Part shown: piece after piece, positions 39,431 through 48,723 of the stretch
Layout of the letters: the number at the start of each line of letters is the position of its first letter
Numbering within the stretch: the first letter of the stretch is position 1
Assembly: GCF_029910215.1 (NCBI RefSeq)
Contig: NZ_CP110395.1
Location: forward strand, 4,216,001-4,280,000
DNA from: Paraburkholderia sp. D15
Lineage (GTDB): Bacteria; Pseudomonadota; Gammaproteobacteria; Burkholderiales; Burkholderiaceae
Direction of reading: 5' to 3'
DNA length: 64,000 nucleotides
Notes under the pieces: generated by a model
Databases searched by the model: none
Told to the model about the DNA's origin: nothing
Seen by the model: the letters and a program-made list of their open reading frames with translations, nothing else
Program-made: the position numbers and the translations under genes

Positions 39431-39694
39431 GAAACGGAAGAAGGCGCAGCGAAGCGGCAGCCTGGCAGGAAAAGAGGGGCCGATGGTATCCCGCCTGTCC
39501 CGGCGTTCATCCTGAAAAAGCGCGCACGCTGCCAGATCTTCGCGCGGCACAGTCCGCACAACGCGACCTATGAGGTCGTTTTGATTCTCATATAGCGCCC
39601 GTTGACCGAAATCACCCCAATCGCGCCGCAACATAAATATAAAGACTTACAATCCCGCGGATTATTCCAATCTGGAATTCCGGAGCCTGAAATC

Positions 39695-40663
39695 GTGGAA
39701 CTACGTGCGTTGCGGTATTTCGTCGAAGTGGTTCGCCAGCAGAGCTTCACTGTCGCCGCCGAGCAGATGTTCGTCACGCAGCCCACCATCAGCAAGATGG
39801 TGAAGTCGCTGGAGGATGAAATCGGCTCGCCGCTGCTGTTGCGCGATGGGCGCCAGATGGTCCTGACCGATGCCGGCCGGATCGTCTATCAGCGCGGCCA
39901 GGACGTGCTCGCCGCGCACGCGCAGTTGCAGGCCGAACTGAACGATCTCGACACGCTCGGGCGCGGCGAACTCACCATCGGCATTCCGCCCATGGGCGGT
40001 GCGCTGTTCACACCCGCCATCGCCGCGTTCCGTCAGCGCTATCCAAAGATCGATCTGAAATTGTTCGAGCAGGGATCGCGCGCGATCGAGGCGGCGTTGA
40101 TTCACGGCGAGCTGGAACTGGGCGGCGTACTGCAACCCGTCGATCCGGAAAACATCGACGTGCTGCCGATGACGCGTCAGTTGCTGTGGCTCGTCGCGCG
40201 CACCGGTTCACGTTGGGACGCGCTGCAGGAAGTGCCGCTCGCGCAACTTGCCGAGGAACCGTTCGTGTTCTACGGCGAAAGCCTCGCACTGAACGACGTG
40301 GTGCTGAACGCGTGCCGCACGGCCGGTTTCGCGCCGACCATCGTCGGGCGAAGCGGGCATTGGGATTTCATGGCGGCGCTGGTGCTGACCGGTGTCGGCA
40401 TTGCGCTGTTGCCGGCGCCGTATTGCCGGCGGCTCGATCCCGCGCAGTTCACCTGCCGGCCCGTGGTGGCGCCGGAGATTCCGTGGGAAATGGCGATCGG
40501 CTGGCGTCGCAACGGTTATCTGTCGCACGCGGCCCGCGCGTGGCTGGAGGTCGCGCGCGAAACGCTGCCGGGCCAGGGCGGCGACGACTTCATGCTCGGC
40601 CCCGGCTTCGGCATCAACGGCATTACGACACCGGCGCCGACGCCGACGCCGCCAGCCCGCTGA
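39695..40663 (+). CDS. LysR-family transcriptional regulator
   Basis: A 322-aa regulator. The N-terminal helix-turn-helix (MELRALRYFVEVVRQQSFTV, then TQPTISKMVKSLEDEIGSPL) spans residues 1-60, followed by the periplasmic-binding-like effector domain starting near residue 90 (GRGELTIGIPPMGGALF). The GTG at 39695, nine bases after GGAG, restores the standard LysR N-terminus; an ATG at 39602 would add 31 odd residues. Its 3' end overlaps the convergent GMC oxidoreductase gene by 41 bp. The target is unknown; the neighbouring oxidoreductase is one option. Confidence 0.93.
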   Translation: MELRALRYFVEVVRQQSFTVAAEQMFVTQPTISKMVKSLEDEIGSPLLLRDGRQMVLTDAGRIVYQRGQDVLAAHAQLQAELNDLDTLGRGELTIGIPPMGGALFTPAIAAFRQRYPKIDLKLFEQGSRAIEAALIHGELELGGVLQPVDPENIDVLPMTRQLLWLVARTGSRWDALQEVPLAQLAEEPFVFYGESLALNDVVLNACRTAGFAPTIVGRSGHWDFMAALVLTGVGIALLPAPYCRRLDPAQFTCRPVVAPEIPWEMAIGWRRNGYLSHAARAWLEVARETLPGQGGDDFMLGPGFGINGITTPAPTPTPPAR

Positions 40664-42290
40664 TCCGCGAAGTCGCCACCTGCCCTGCCTGCGCGTCGCG
40701 ACGGCTCGCCGCGATCAGCTCGGCCGCGCGCTCGCCGATCATCACCGTCGGCGCATTGGTATTGCCGCCGATCAGCGTCGGCATCACCGACGCATCCACG
40801 ATCCGCAGTCCCGTCACGCCGCGTACGCGCAATTGCGGATCGACCACCGAACGCGCGTCGCCGCCCATCCGGCAGGTGGCCACCGGGTGATAGATCGTAT
40901 CGGCGTGTTCGGCGATGGTCTGGCGCAATTCGTCGGCCGTCTGTCCTGCATGCGTGTACAACTCGGTGCCGCCATGCAGCGCGAGCGACGGCGCATCCAG
41001 AATGCGCCGCGCCATCTGCGCACCTTCCACCAGCAAATCCAGATCGCGCGAGTCGCTGAAAAAGCGCGGGTCGATCAGGGGCGCGACGCGCGCATCCGCG
41101 CTCGCCAGCGTCACCGTGCCGCGGCTGTGCGGCCGCAACACGCACACGTGCAGCGAATAGCCGTGGCCCCAATGCATGTGCCGGTTGTGATCGTCGACCA
41201 GCGCCGCGCAGAAATGCAGCTGCAGATCGGGCCGATCGAGCGTCGGTTTGCTCTTCAGGAAACCGCCCGCCTCGGCGACGTTGCTCGACAGCATGCCGTT
41301 GCCGTGTCGCATGAAGCTCGCGAATTGCGGCAGCATCCGCGCGATGCCGCGCAGCGAAAAACCGGTCGGCTCGATCGACGACACGCGCTTGTTGATCGTG
41401 AAATCGACATGATCGATCAGGTTCTGTCCGACCTCCGGCGCGTCGTGCAGCACGTTGATGCCGAGCGAGCGCAGATGTTCGGCCGGCCCGATGCCCGAAC
41501 ACATCAGCAACTGCGGCGAGTTGAACGCGCCGCCCGCGAGGATCACCTCGGCGCGCGCGTCGAGCGTTTCGCGCCGCCCGCCACGCACCATGTCCACGCC
41601 GGTCGCGCGCTTGCCGTCGAAATTGACCCGTAGCACGGTCGCCCCCGCGATCTTGTGCAGATTCGGGCGCTCGCGATCGTAGACATAGGCGCGCGCCACG
41701 CTGCAACGGCGGCCGTCGCGCTGCGTGACCTGGTAGAAGCCGACGCCTTCCTGATCCGCGCCGTTGAAATCGCGGTTCGGCTGATAGCCCGCTTCGAGCG
41801 CGGCCTGCACGAAGCGCTTCGAAAACGGATTCTGAAACCGCAGATCGGAAACGGTGAGCGGTCCGCTGTCGCCGTGCCATGCGTCGGCGCCACGTTCGTT
41901 GCCCTCGGCGCGACGGAAATACGGCAGCACTTCCGCCCACGACCAGCCTTCGCAGCCGAGTTGCGCCCATTCGTCGTAATCGAGCGGATGGCCGCGCGTG
42001 TAGATCATCGCGTTGATCGCGCTCGATCCGCCGAAGCCGCGTCCGCGTGGCTGATAACCCTGGCGTCCCGCGAGACCGGGCTGCGGCGTGGTCAGATAGC
42101 CGTAGTTGGTCTTGAGTTTGTTCGGCACCACGACCGCCACGCCGACCGGCATGTTGACGAACAGATTGCGATCCGTATGCGGCCCGGCCTCGAGCAGGGC
42201 GATGGTGGCGTCGGGACAGCTATCCGCGAGACGGCTCGCCAGCGAGCAACCGCCCGAGCCTGCACCGACGATGATGTAGTCGTATTGCAT
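40623..42290 (-). CDS. GMC-family FAD oxidoreductase (choline/alcohol dehydrogenase type)
   Basis: A 555-aa flavoenzyme. The FAD-binding start is DYIIVGAGSGGCSLASRLAD, and GMC signature 1 is RGRGFGGSSAINAMIYTRGH near residue 82. Signature 2 is ILAGGAFNSPQLLMCSGIGP near residue 255, and the C-terminus carries the catalytic His-Asn/His region ending in GGNTNAPTVMIGERAAE. Relatives oxidise choline, polyethylene glycol or medium-chain alcohols, so the substrate remains open. Nearby acyl-CoA and aldehyde dehydrogenases on the other strand make an alcohol-to-acid route plausible. The 3' end overlaps the lysR gene. Confidence 0.94.
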   Translation of the reverse strand: MQYDYIIVGAGSGGCSLASRLADSCPDATIALLEAGPHTDRNLFVNMPVGVAVVVPNKLKTNYGYLTTPQPGLAGRQGYQPRGRGFGGSSAINAMIYTRGHPLDYDEWAQLGCEGWSWAEVLPYFRRAEGNERGADAWHGDSGPLTVSDLRFQNPFSKRFVQAALEAGYQPNRDFNGADQEGVGFYQVTQRDGRRCSVARAYVYDRERPNLHKIAGATVLRVNFDGKRATGVDMVRGGRRETLDARAEVILAGGAFNSPQLLMCSGIGPAEHLRSLGINVLHDAPEVGQNLIDHVDFTINKRVSSIEPTGFSLRGIARMLPQFASFMRHGNGMLSSNVAEAGGFLKSKPTLDRPDLQLHFCAALVDDHNRHMHWGHGYSLHVCVLRPHSRGTVTLASADARVAPLIDPRFFSDSRDLDLLVEGAQMARRILDAPSLALHGGTELYTHAGQTADELRQTIAEHADTIYHPVATCRMGGDARSVVDPQLRVRGVTGLRIVDASVMPTLIGGNTNAPTVMIGERAAELIAASRRDAQAGQVATSRISGLAASASAPVS

Positions 42291-42650
42291 CCGCTCCTCC
42301 TGTCGATCAGGGGGCGCGTCCGGGTCCTTGCAGGAAGCTTGCTGAAGGAACCGCGTGACTCGCCGACCCTGTCATGTGCACACTTGTCTACGTGTGTTTC
42401 AACGGCATTGTAGGGAGCCCGCCGGGGCGGCGGCAGCTTCGCGACAGAGCGATTACTCTAAACGCAGAGGCCGCCGCGACCCTATGATGAAAGACGCGCT
42501 GGCGGCCACCACGGCCTGCCGGCGCGCATTCAAACACGGCGCGGCGTACGCCGTCCTCAGCGCGAGCGGCGCGACACGCGGCGCTCAAACAGCATCGTCC
42601 GATCGGTACGAATCGGCGCCCGCGAACCGGCAGCAAACGGAGACGACGAG
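42291..42650. other. Divergent intergenic region between the GMC oxidoreductase and AidB-like genes
   Basis: The 360-bp gap must hold the promoters of both genes. A short A/T-containing stretch near 42375-42415 is visible, but no convincing promoter pair, repeat or RNA gene was found, and short open frames here lack coding character. Confidence 0.4.
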
Positions 42651-44336
42651 ATGGAACGGCACAGCTTCGGCCAGACTCACGAGGTGACGAATCAGGTCCC
42701 GCCGTTGACGGACTACAACCTGTTCGCCACCGACGCCGCCTTGTCCACCGCCCTCGAGCGCGACGGCGCGCAGTGGCATCGCGATGCATTGCTGCGGCAC
42801 GGCGCGGCGCTCACCACGCCCGACACGCTCGCGCTCGCCGAGGTGGCGAACCGTCATACGCCGGAATGGCATCCGTTCAGCCCGCGCGGCGAACGGATCG
42901 ACGCGCTGGAGTTTCATCCCGCATGGCATGAGCTGCTGGCTTTGCTGCGCCGCGAAGGTCTGCATGCGTTGCCATTTTCCGATCCGCGACACGGCGCGAT
43001 GGTCGCGCGCTGTGCCGGCTATTTTCAGCATGCGCAGATCGAGTCCGGTTCGCTGTGTCCGCTGACCATGACGTTCGCGAGCATCCCCGTGTTGCAGCGC
43101 GAACCGGCGCTGTTCGAGAAACTGCGCGACAAGCTGTACGCGCGCGAACACGATCCGCGCGACGTGCCGCTGCCGCACAAACTGTCCGCGATGGTCGGCA
43201 TGGGCATGACCGAGAAGCAAGGCGGCTCGGACGTACGCAGCAACCAGACCCGCGCTTATGCGACCGGCGGCAGTGGCCGCGGCGCCGCGTACCGGCTGGT
43301 CGGCCACAAGTGGTTCTTTTCCGCGCCGCAATGCGACGCCCATCTGGTCCTCGCCCGCACCGGCGATCACGAAGGCCTGTCGTGCTTCTACGTGCCGCGT
43401 TTCGCGCCGGACGGCCGCAAGAACACCGTGCAGATCCAGCAGCTGAAGGACAAGCTCGGCAACCGCTCGAACGCGAGCAGCGAAGTCGAATTCCTCGACG
43501 CGTTCGGCATTCTGATCGGCGACGAAGGGCGCGGCGTACCGACCATCATCGAAATGGCGAACTACACGCGGCTCGATTGCGTGATCGGCAGCGCGGCGTT
43601 GATGCGCGCGGCGCTCGTGCAGGCGATTCATCACGCGCGTCATCGCAGCGCGTTCGGCCGTCAGTTGGCCGAACAACCGCTGATGCGCAACGTGCTCGCG
43701 GATCTAGCGCTCGAATCGGAAGCGGCCACGGTGCTCTTCATGCGGCTCGCGCGCGCATTCGAATCGAGCGCGGAGGCTGCGTCGACGTCGTCGGTCGAGC
43801 GTGCGTGGCGGCGCATCGTCACGCCCGCCGCGAAGTACTGGGTCTGCAAGCGCGCGCTGGAATTCACCGGCGAGGCGATGGAAGTGTGGGGCGGCAACGG
43901 CTACGTCGAAACCGGTCCGATGGCGCGTTTCTATCGCGAGGCGCCAGTGAATTCAATCTGGGAAGGCTCCGGCAACGTGATGTGCCTCGACGTGCTGCGC
44001 GCGATGGAACGCGAGCCGGACGCCGCGCACGCGTTGTTCGCCGCGTGGCAGGCCGACGCGCACGCGCATCCGGCCTTGCAGAGCGCGCTCGGGCGGCTCG
44101 CGGGCACGCTCGGCGGGCCGGCCGACCAGCGCGAGGCGTCCGCGCGGCGGATCGCGCAGCAGATCGTGCTGATCGCGCAGGCCGTGTTGCTGGTTCAGCA
44201 CGCGCCGTCCGAAGTCGCCGACGCGTTCGTCGCCACGCGTCTCGCGGACGGCTGCGGCGAAAGTGGTCGCGTGTACGGCACGCTGCCGGCAAGCGTCGAT
44301 CACGCGGCGATCATCGAACGGGCTTTTCCGGGCTGA
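42651..44336 (+). CDS. AidB-like acyl-CoA dehydrogenase
   Basis: A 561-aa flavoprotein close to AidB, the alkylation-response acyl-CoA dehydrogenase homologue. VPPLTDYNLFATDAAL at residues 16-31 is typical of AidB. FAD/acyl-CoA dehydrogenase signatures include MGMTEKQGGSDVRSNQT, the loop before GHKWFFSAPQCD, and a late WGGNGYVETGPMARFYREAP. AidB proteins have isovaleryl-CoA dehydrogenase activity and bind DNA; the physiological role is unsettled. The next gene downstream is an aldehyde dehydrogenase, 84 bases away. Confidence 0.93.
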   Translation: MERHSFGQTHEVTNQVPPLTDYNLFATDAALSTALERDGAQWHRDALLRHGAALTTPDTLALAEVANRHTPEWHPFSPRGERIDALEFHPAWHELLALLRREGLHALPFSDPRHGAMVARCAGYFQHAQIESGSLCPLTMTFASIPVLQREPALFEKLRDKLYAREHDPRDVPLPHKLSAMVGMGMTEKQGGSDVRSNQTRAYATGGSGRGAAYRLVGHKWFFSAPQCDAHLVLARTGDHEGLSCFYVPRFAPDGRKNTVQIQQLKDKLGNRSNASSEVEFLDAFGILIGDEGRGVPTIIEMANYTRLDCVIGSAALMRAALVQAIHHARHRSAFGRQLAEQPLMRNVLADLALESEAATVLFMRLARAFESSAEAASTSSVERAWRRIVTPAAKYWVCKRALEFTGEAMEVWGGNGYVETGPMARFYREAPVNSIWEGSGNVMCLDVLRAMEREPDAAHALFAAWQADAHAHPALQSALGRLAGTLGGPADQREASARRIAQQIVLIAQAVLLVQHAPSEVADAFVATRLADGCGESGRVYGTLPASVDHAAIIERAFPG

Positions 44337-44420
44337 GCGGCAAACAGGAACGGCGGCACGACGGACAACCATAAGACGCGCGACGCATTGCGCACCGACA
44401 TCATCAGGGAGTGGACACAC

Positions 44421-45839
44421 ATGAAGAACGATCTGCCGGAGGTCGCCGCGCTCGAAGCGCTGCTGCGCGATCAGCGTCACGCCTATCTGCGCGCGCCGTA
44501 TCCGTCGTGGGAGCAACGCGCGACGCATCTGAAGGCGTTGCGCAAGGTGATGCTCGACAACCGCGACGCGCTCGCCGCGACCATGCACGACGACTTCGGC
44601 AATCGCGCGAAGCAGGAGGTACTGCTCGCCGAGTTCCTGCTGGTGAAGGAAGAAATCGACGGCGCGCTGCGGCACGGCAAGCGCTGGATGAAAGCGCAAC
44701 GCCGCAGCACCAACAAATGGCTGCTGCCCGCGCGCGCCAAGGTGGTGCCGCAGCCGCTCGGCGTGGTCGGCATCATCGTGCCGTGGAATTATCCGGTGCT
44801 GCTCGCCGTCGGCCCGCTGATCAGCGCGCTGACCGCCGGCAATCGCGCGATCATCAAGATGTCGGAGTTGACGCCGCGCACCTCGGCGCTGTTCGAGCAG
44901 CTGATCGGTCAGACCTTCGCGCGCGATCACGTCGCGGTGGTCAACGGCGACGCCGCGCTCGCCGCCGCGTTCAGCGCACAGCCCTTCGACCATCTGCTGT
45001 TCACCGGTTCGACGAAGGTCGGCCACGAAGTGATGCGCGCCGCCGCCGAGCATCTGACGCCGGTCACGCTGGAACTCGGCGGCAAGTCGCCCGCGCTGAT
45101 CGGCGCGCACGCGCGCTTCGACAACGCGGTGGACAACCTGATCGCGGGCAAGACGCTGAACGCAGGGCAAACCTGCATCGCGCCGGATTACGTGCTGGTG
45201 CCGCGCGGCAAGGAGCAGGCCTTCGTCGAGCGGGCGCGCGCGCGGATGGCGGCCATGTACCCCGGCTTCGCGAGCAACCCCGACTACACGTCGATCATTT
45301 CGCCGCGCCATTTCGAGCGGCTGGAACGTCTCGCGGACGAAGCCCGCGCCGCCGGTGCGCAATTACATGCGCTGACCGACAGTTCACCCGACGCGGCGAG
45401 CCGCCGTTATCCGCTGATTGCCGTGACCAATGCGCCGGATCATTGCGCGTTGATGCAGGAGGAAATTTTCGGGCCGCTGCTGCCGATCCTCCCCTACGAC
45501 ACGCTCGACGACGCGATTGCGTGGATCAACGCCCGGCCGCGTCCGCTCGCGCTGTATCTGTACGCGGACGACAGCGCGACCATCGAGCGGGTCACGCACG
45601 AAACGATTGCCGGCGGCATGGCGGTCAACGAGACGCTGATGCATCTGGCGTGCGAAAGCCTGCCGTTCGGCGGCGTCGGTGCGAGCGGGATGGGGGCGTA
45701 TCACGGTTACGAAGGCTTCGTGACGTTCTCGAAGATGAAGCCGGTGCTGACGCAGGCGCGGTTGAATGCGCGCGGCTGGATTGCGCCGCCGTATGGAAAA
45801 CGGGTGAATGCGTTGCTGAAGCTGATGATGCGGTTTTGA
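44421..45839 (+). CDS. Coniferyl-aldehyde-dehydrogenase-like NAD(P) aldehyde dehydrogenase
   Basis: A 472-aa class 3-like aldehyde dehydrogenase. VGIIVPWNYPVLLAVGPL binds the nucleotide, VTLELGGKSPALIG supplies the catalytic Glu, and LNAGQTCIAPDYVLV the catalytic Cys. The Ile-Ala-Pro-Asp context is typical of coniferyl aldehyde dehydrogenase (CalB) types. The protein ends in a C-terminal amphipathic helix as in fatty-aldehyde relatives. The ATG at 44421 has AGGGAG upstream. It may oxidise lignin-derived or aliphatic aldehydes made by the adjacent enzymes. Confidence 0.92.
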   Translation: MKNDLPEVAALEALLRDQRHAYLRAPYPSWEQRATHLKALRKVMLDNRDALAATMHDDFGNRAKQEVLLAEFLLVKEEIDGALRHGKRWMKAQRRSTNKWLLPARAKVVPQPLGVVGIIVPWNYPVLLAVGPLISALTAGNRAIIKMSELTPRTSALFEQLIGQTFARDHVAVVNGDAALAAAFSAQPFDHLLFTGSTKVGHEVMRAAAEHLTPVTLELGGKSPALIGAHARFDNAVDNLIAGKTLNAGQTCIAPDYVLVPRGKEQAFVERARARMAAMYPGFASNPDYTSIISPRHFERLERLADEARAAGAQLHALTDSSPDAASRRYPLIAVTNAPDHCALMQEEIFGPLLPILPYDTLDDAIAWINARPRPLALYLYADDSATIERVTHETIAGGMAVNETLMHLACESLPFGGVGASGMGAYHGYEGFVTFSKMKPVLTQARLNARGWIAPPYGKRVNALLKLMMRF

Positions 45840-45893
45840 CGGAAGGGAAATGGGAAGACGAAGGCGGGGCGGCTGTCCGGCAACCGCTGCGCC

Positions 45894-46271
45894 TCAGCGG
45901 CCGCTCGTGCCGTCTTCCACTTCGATCGCTTCCACGTCGATGACATCCCGCGCTTTGCTGGCCCCGCCTGCCCCGCCGCTACCGCCCGGTGCAGGCTCGA
46001 TCCCCGCCCCGCTCTCCAGCCGGTGCAGCCAGGCAAGCAATTCGGCCACCGCCTGATAAAGCTGCGGCGGAATCCGCGAATCCAGATCGACCTGCATCAG
46101 CAGCGAGACCATCTCCGGCGCCTCGTGCACATACAAGCCGGCTTCCTTGGCGCGCTGCACGATCATCTCGGCGAGCATGCCGTAGCCCTTGGCGATCACG
46201 CGCGGCGCGGGATCGCCACCCTTCGCGTCATAGATGAGCGCGGCCGCGCTGCGGCGGTGTTTGCGGCTCAT
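45894..46271 (-). CDS. Stand-alone FlhB C-terminal-domain (EscU/YscU-like) protein
   Basis: A 125-aa protein matching only the cytoplasmic domain of FlhB: AALIYDAKGGDPAPRVIAKG and VHEAPEMVSLLMQVDLDSRIPPQLYQAVAEL. The membrane part and the NPTH autocleavage motif are absent; the sequence begins where the cleaved domain would. Such proteins can substitute for or modulate the FlhB C-domain in export-specificity switching. It follows the FliK-like gene with an ATGA overlap, which fits since FliK triggers that switch. The tail (about residues 92-125) is Gly/acid-rich. Confidence 0.9.
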   Translation of the reverse strand: MSRKHRRSAAALIYDAKGGDPAPRVIAKGYGMLAEMIVQRAKEAGLYVHEAPEMVSLLMQVDLDSRIPPQLYQAVAELLAWLHRLESGAGIEPAPGGSGGAGGASKARDVIDVEAIEVEDGTSGR

Positions 46272-47689
46272 CACATCTCCCAATCGAAATCGTCGAGCGC
46301 CGGGCTGCTCGATGCGCGGCGCGCGGCGGCCCCCGCGGCGCCAGACGCCGCACCCGCCGACGCCGAGCGCGCATACGCCGACGCGGCCGCCTGCGCCGCT
46401 GCCGCACCGGCCGCGCCCGCGCTGGTGTTGGGCGCGCCGCCGCCGATCTCGCGGATCGTCAGGCCGTCGAGCGCGATGCCGGCGGCCGCCAGCCGCTGAC
46501 GGAAGCTCTCGCCCTGCAGCGCCAGCCGCGCCGCGCCGACCGGGCTCGCCTGCACACGCGCGACGAGGCGCGTGCCGGTGAGCGTCAATTCGGCGTCGAC
46601 GGTGCCGAGCGTCGGCAGCGACAGCGTCAGGCGGGTGCGCCACGGCTGGTCGTCTTCGCTCGACGCGCCGCCGCCGCTGCGATCCCATTCGTCGCCGTCC
46701 TGTTCGATGGTCCAGTCGAGCTTCGCGCCGGGCCATGCTTCGCCGGCCCAGCGGAATTGCCCGGTCGCGAGCATGTCCAGTTGCTGGCGCACCAGCGGCA
46801 CCGTTGCCGGATGCACCGCCGCCGCCATCGATTGCGACGTCTGCGAGGCGCTGGCGTCGCCGGGCTGCGGCGTCGCGCTGTGCAGATTCGAGTGGGTCGT
46901 CTGGCCGTTCAGATCCGATAGCGAGCTGGCCAGCACTTCGCCCGCCATGAAACGGGCAGTTTGTGCATTCGGAATCGACTGCGCCGCGCGGGCGGCATTG
47001 CCGTCCGCCGCGCCGGCCTGGCCGCTGTTCGGCGCGCCGCTCATGCCCTGGCGTGTCGAAGCCGTCGACCCGCTGGCGTCATTGCCTTCGCCGGCCCAGT
47101 CGAGCGGCAGTTGCGCGTTAGCCACCAGCTTGTTCTGCGGCTCGTCGGCGAGACTCGCGGGCGAGCGTTGCCCGGCCAGCCATTGCGCGAGATGCGCTTC
47201 GTAGAAAAGACCGCTGTCGCCGACCGTCTGTTCGAGCGCGGCCGCGAGCGCCGCGACCGGCACCTGCGCCGCCGCGACATTGGCCGTGGCCGTGGTTCCC
47301 GCGGCGCCGGCGGCGTTCGGATTGGCGTTGCCGGCCCCAGCGGCACCGGTCGCGCCCGGCGTATCGACGCCCGTATCGAACAACGGCAACGCGCCCACAT
47401 CCACGTCGAGCGCGGGCGCCGCCGGCCAGATCGGCATCTGGCCGAGCACGGCGGGCGTGGCTTCGCCGCCCGAACGCACGATCGCATTGAGCGTCAGCGC
47501 GACGGCGGACAGCGCGGTTTGAGCGGACGGTTGCGGCGCGGGCGTCGCAATGAGGGTGGGATTGGTCGGCGCGGTATCGACGCTCGCCGCGCCGGTCTGC
47601 GACGCGGTCGCGCTGCCGGGGGCGATATTGAGCAGACTGTCGATCCGGTTCGCTAGCAGCGAAGCGACGGCCGTGTCGATTCCGTTCAT
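46271..47689 (-). CDS. FliK-like flagellar hook-length control protein (second copy)
   Basis: A 472-aa Ala/Gly/Thr-rich protein, low in complexity up to about residue 330, with a compact C-terminal domain (about 340-430). There RLALQGESFRQRLAAAGIAL and LTIREIGGG follow the pattern of the FliK C-terminal domain. It sits between fliT and the FlhB-like gene on the minus strand, distinct from the fliK at 54971. It may measure a different structure or interact specifically with the FlhB-like protein. The family assignment rests mainly on the C-terminus and context. Confidence 0.75.
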   Translation of the reverse strand: MNGIDTAVASLLANRIDSLLNIAPGSATASQTGAASVDTAPTNPTLIATPAPQPSAQTALSAVALTLNAIVRSGGEATPAVLGQMPIWPAAPALDVDVGALPLFDTGVDTPGATGAAGAGNANPNAAGAAGTTATANVAAAQVPVAALAAALEQTVGDSGLFYEAHLAQWLAGQRSPASLADEPQNKLVANAQLPLDWAGEGNDASGSTASTRQGMSGAPNSGQAGAADGNAARAAQSIPNAQTARFMAGEVLASSLSDLNGQTTHSNLHSATPQPGDASASQTSQSMAAAVHPATVPLVRQQLDMLATGQFRWAGEAWPGAKLDWTIEQDGDEWDRSGGGASSEDDQPWRTRLTLSLPTLGTVDAELTLTGTRLVARVQASPVGAARLALQGESFRQRLAAAGIALDGLTIREIGGGAPNTSAGAAGAAAAQAAASAYARSASAGAASGAAGAAARRASSSPALDDFDWEM

Positions 47690-47749
47690 GCCGGGTCCTT
47701 GATCACATTGGCGGCAGTGCGCTCAAATGCAAAGCGGTCAGTCGGGCAC

Positions 47750-48076
47750 TCAGCGCGCCCCGTACAGTTCCTTGAGCACGCGCGTCGGCCGGCCGGCGAA
47801 CAACGCCGACAGGTTGGCCATGCGCGGATTCGCCAGATCGCGGATCGCGGCATCGTCGGCGAGGATTTGCCGGATCAGCGCGTACTTGCGCAATCGCTCC
47901 GACTCGTCGAGCTTCACCCCGGTTTCGGCGTCCTTCAACGCGTCGACCAGATGCCGGTATTCCTCCTGCAAGTGGACCAGATCGTTCCACAGCGCGCGCC
48001 GGGCAGCCATCAGCATGCGGCAGGAAATCGCTGCGATCGCCTCGTAACGGGCGAAATATTCTGCGTTCGATGTCAT
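47750..48076 (-). CDS. fliT: FliT-like flagellar export chaperone
   Basis: A 108-aa helical protein (NAEYFARYEAIAAISCRMLM and WNDLVHLQEEYRHLVDALKD are amphipathic helices) with the size and position of FliT, the chaperone of the filament cap FliD. Its ATG overlaps the fliS stop by four bases. It follows fliS in a sigma-28-controlled unit. Confidence 0.85.
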   Translation of the reverse strand: MTSNAEYFARYEAIAAISCRMLMAARRALWNDLVHLQEEYRHLVDALKDAETGVKLDESERLRKYALIRQILADDAAIRDLANPRMANLSALFAGRPTRVLKELYGAR

Positions 48077-48507
48077 CTCATGCTTTCCGCGGCCGGCTGG
48101 ACCGCCATCCGCGCGATTTCCGGGGCGATCCCGACCCATGCCTCTTCGAGTGTCGCCAGCAGGCCGTCGACCTCGACCAGCATCGCCTCGCTCTGTTTTA
48201 TATTGGCTTCGAGCAGCCGGCGCGACATATAGCCATATAGCGCGTCCAACCGCTCTGCAATCTCGCCGCCCGCCTCGATGTTGAGCGACTGCTGCAGCCC
48301 GCTTTCGACGATCTGAATCGCCTTGCCGATCGCCTCTCCGCGACCTGCCACATTGCCCTGCTGCAGATGCATGCGCGCTTGCGCGATGGCCTGCCGGGCG
48401 CCCTGATACAGCATCACGATCAGACGATGCGGACTCGCGCCCATCACCCCTGTCTCGACGCCCACGCGTGCGTACGCATTGGCTCCAGAGTGTCCTGGGG
48501 AAAACAT
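48073..48507 (-). CDS. fliS: Flagellar export chaperone FliS
   Basis: A 144-aa FliS, which binds flagellin and prevents early polymerisation. AYARVGVETGVMGASPHRLI and VMLYQGARQAIAQARMHLQQ are the conserved N-terminal segments, and LYGYMSRRLLEANIKQ the third helix. It lies about 75 bases downstream of a predicted sigma-28 promoter start and leads the fliS-fliT transcript. fliD and flagellin genes are not in the window. Confidence 0.95.
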   Translation of the reverse strand: MFSPGHSGANAYARVGVETGVMGASPHRLIVMLYQGARQAIAQARMHLQQGNVAGRGEAIGKAIQIVESGLQQSLNIEAGGEIAERLDALYGYMSRRLLEANIKQSEAMLVEVDGLLATLEEAWVGIAPEIARMAVQPAAESMR

Positions 48508-48592
48508 CGGCGCTCCTCCTCTCTTGCACAGCGGTTGGTCGTGGCATCCCCTCCGGACACGTTGCCGCACCCGGATTTCTGCCTGTATCTGG

Positions 48593-48620
48593 TTATCGGA
48601 TACGCAGCGGGAAAGCTTTA
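48593..48620 (-). promoter_or_regulatory. Sigma-28 (FliA) promoter of fliST
   Basis: On the minus strand TAAA (48620-48617) and TCCGATAA (48600-48593) are separated by 16 bases. The flagellar sigma factor consensus is TAAA-N15-GCCGATAA, so the match is all but one base in the -10 box and one in spacing. Confidence 0.72.
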
Positions 48621-48723
48621 GGCCGGTGTAAGGAGGTTTAAGGCGCCGGATCGCGCGGCCTGCCAGAACCGCACGGCAAACGCCGTTCGGGGCGGGCGGA
48701 ACAGCCCTGCCGCCCCACGGCGC

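Noticed and set aside
42355..42687. 110-codon plus-strand open frame before the AidB-like gene
   Set aside because: It overlaps the start of the acyl-CoA dehydrogenase gene in another frame, has no motifs and no ribosome site.
45894..46271. Truncated flhB pseudogene
   Set aside because: The frame is intact, begins exactly at the C-domain, is translationally coupled and has full domain length, so it is a genuine stand-alone protein.
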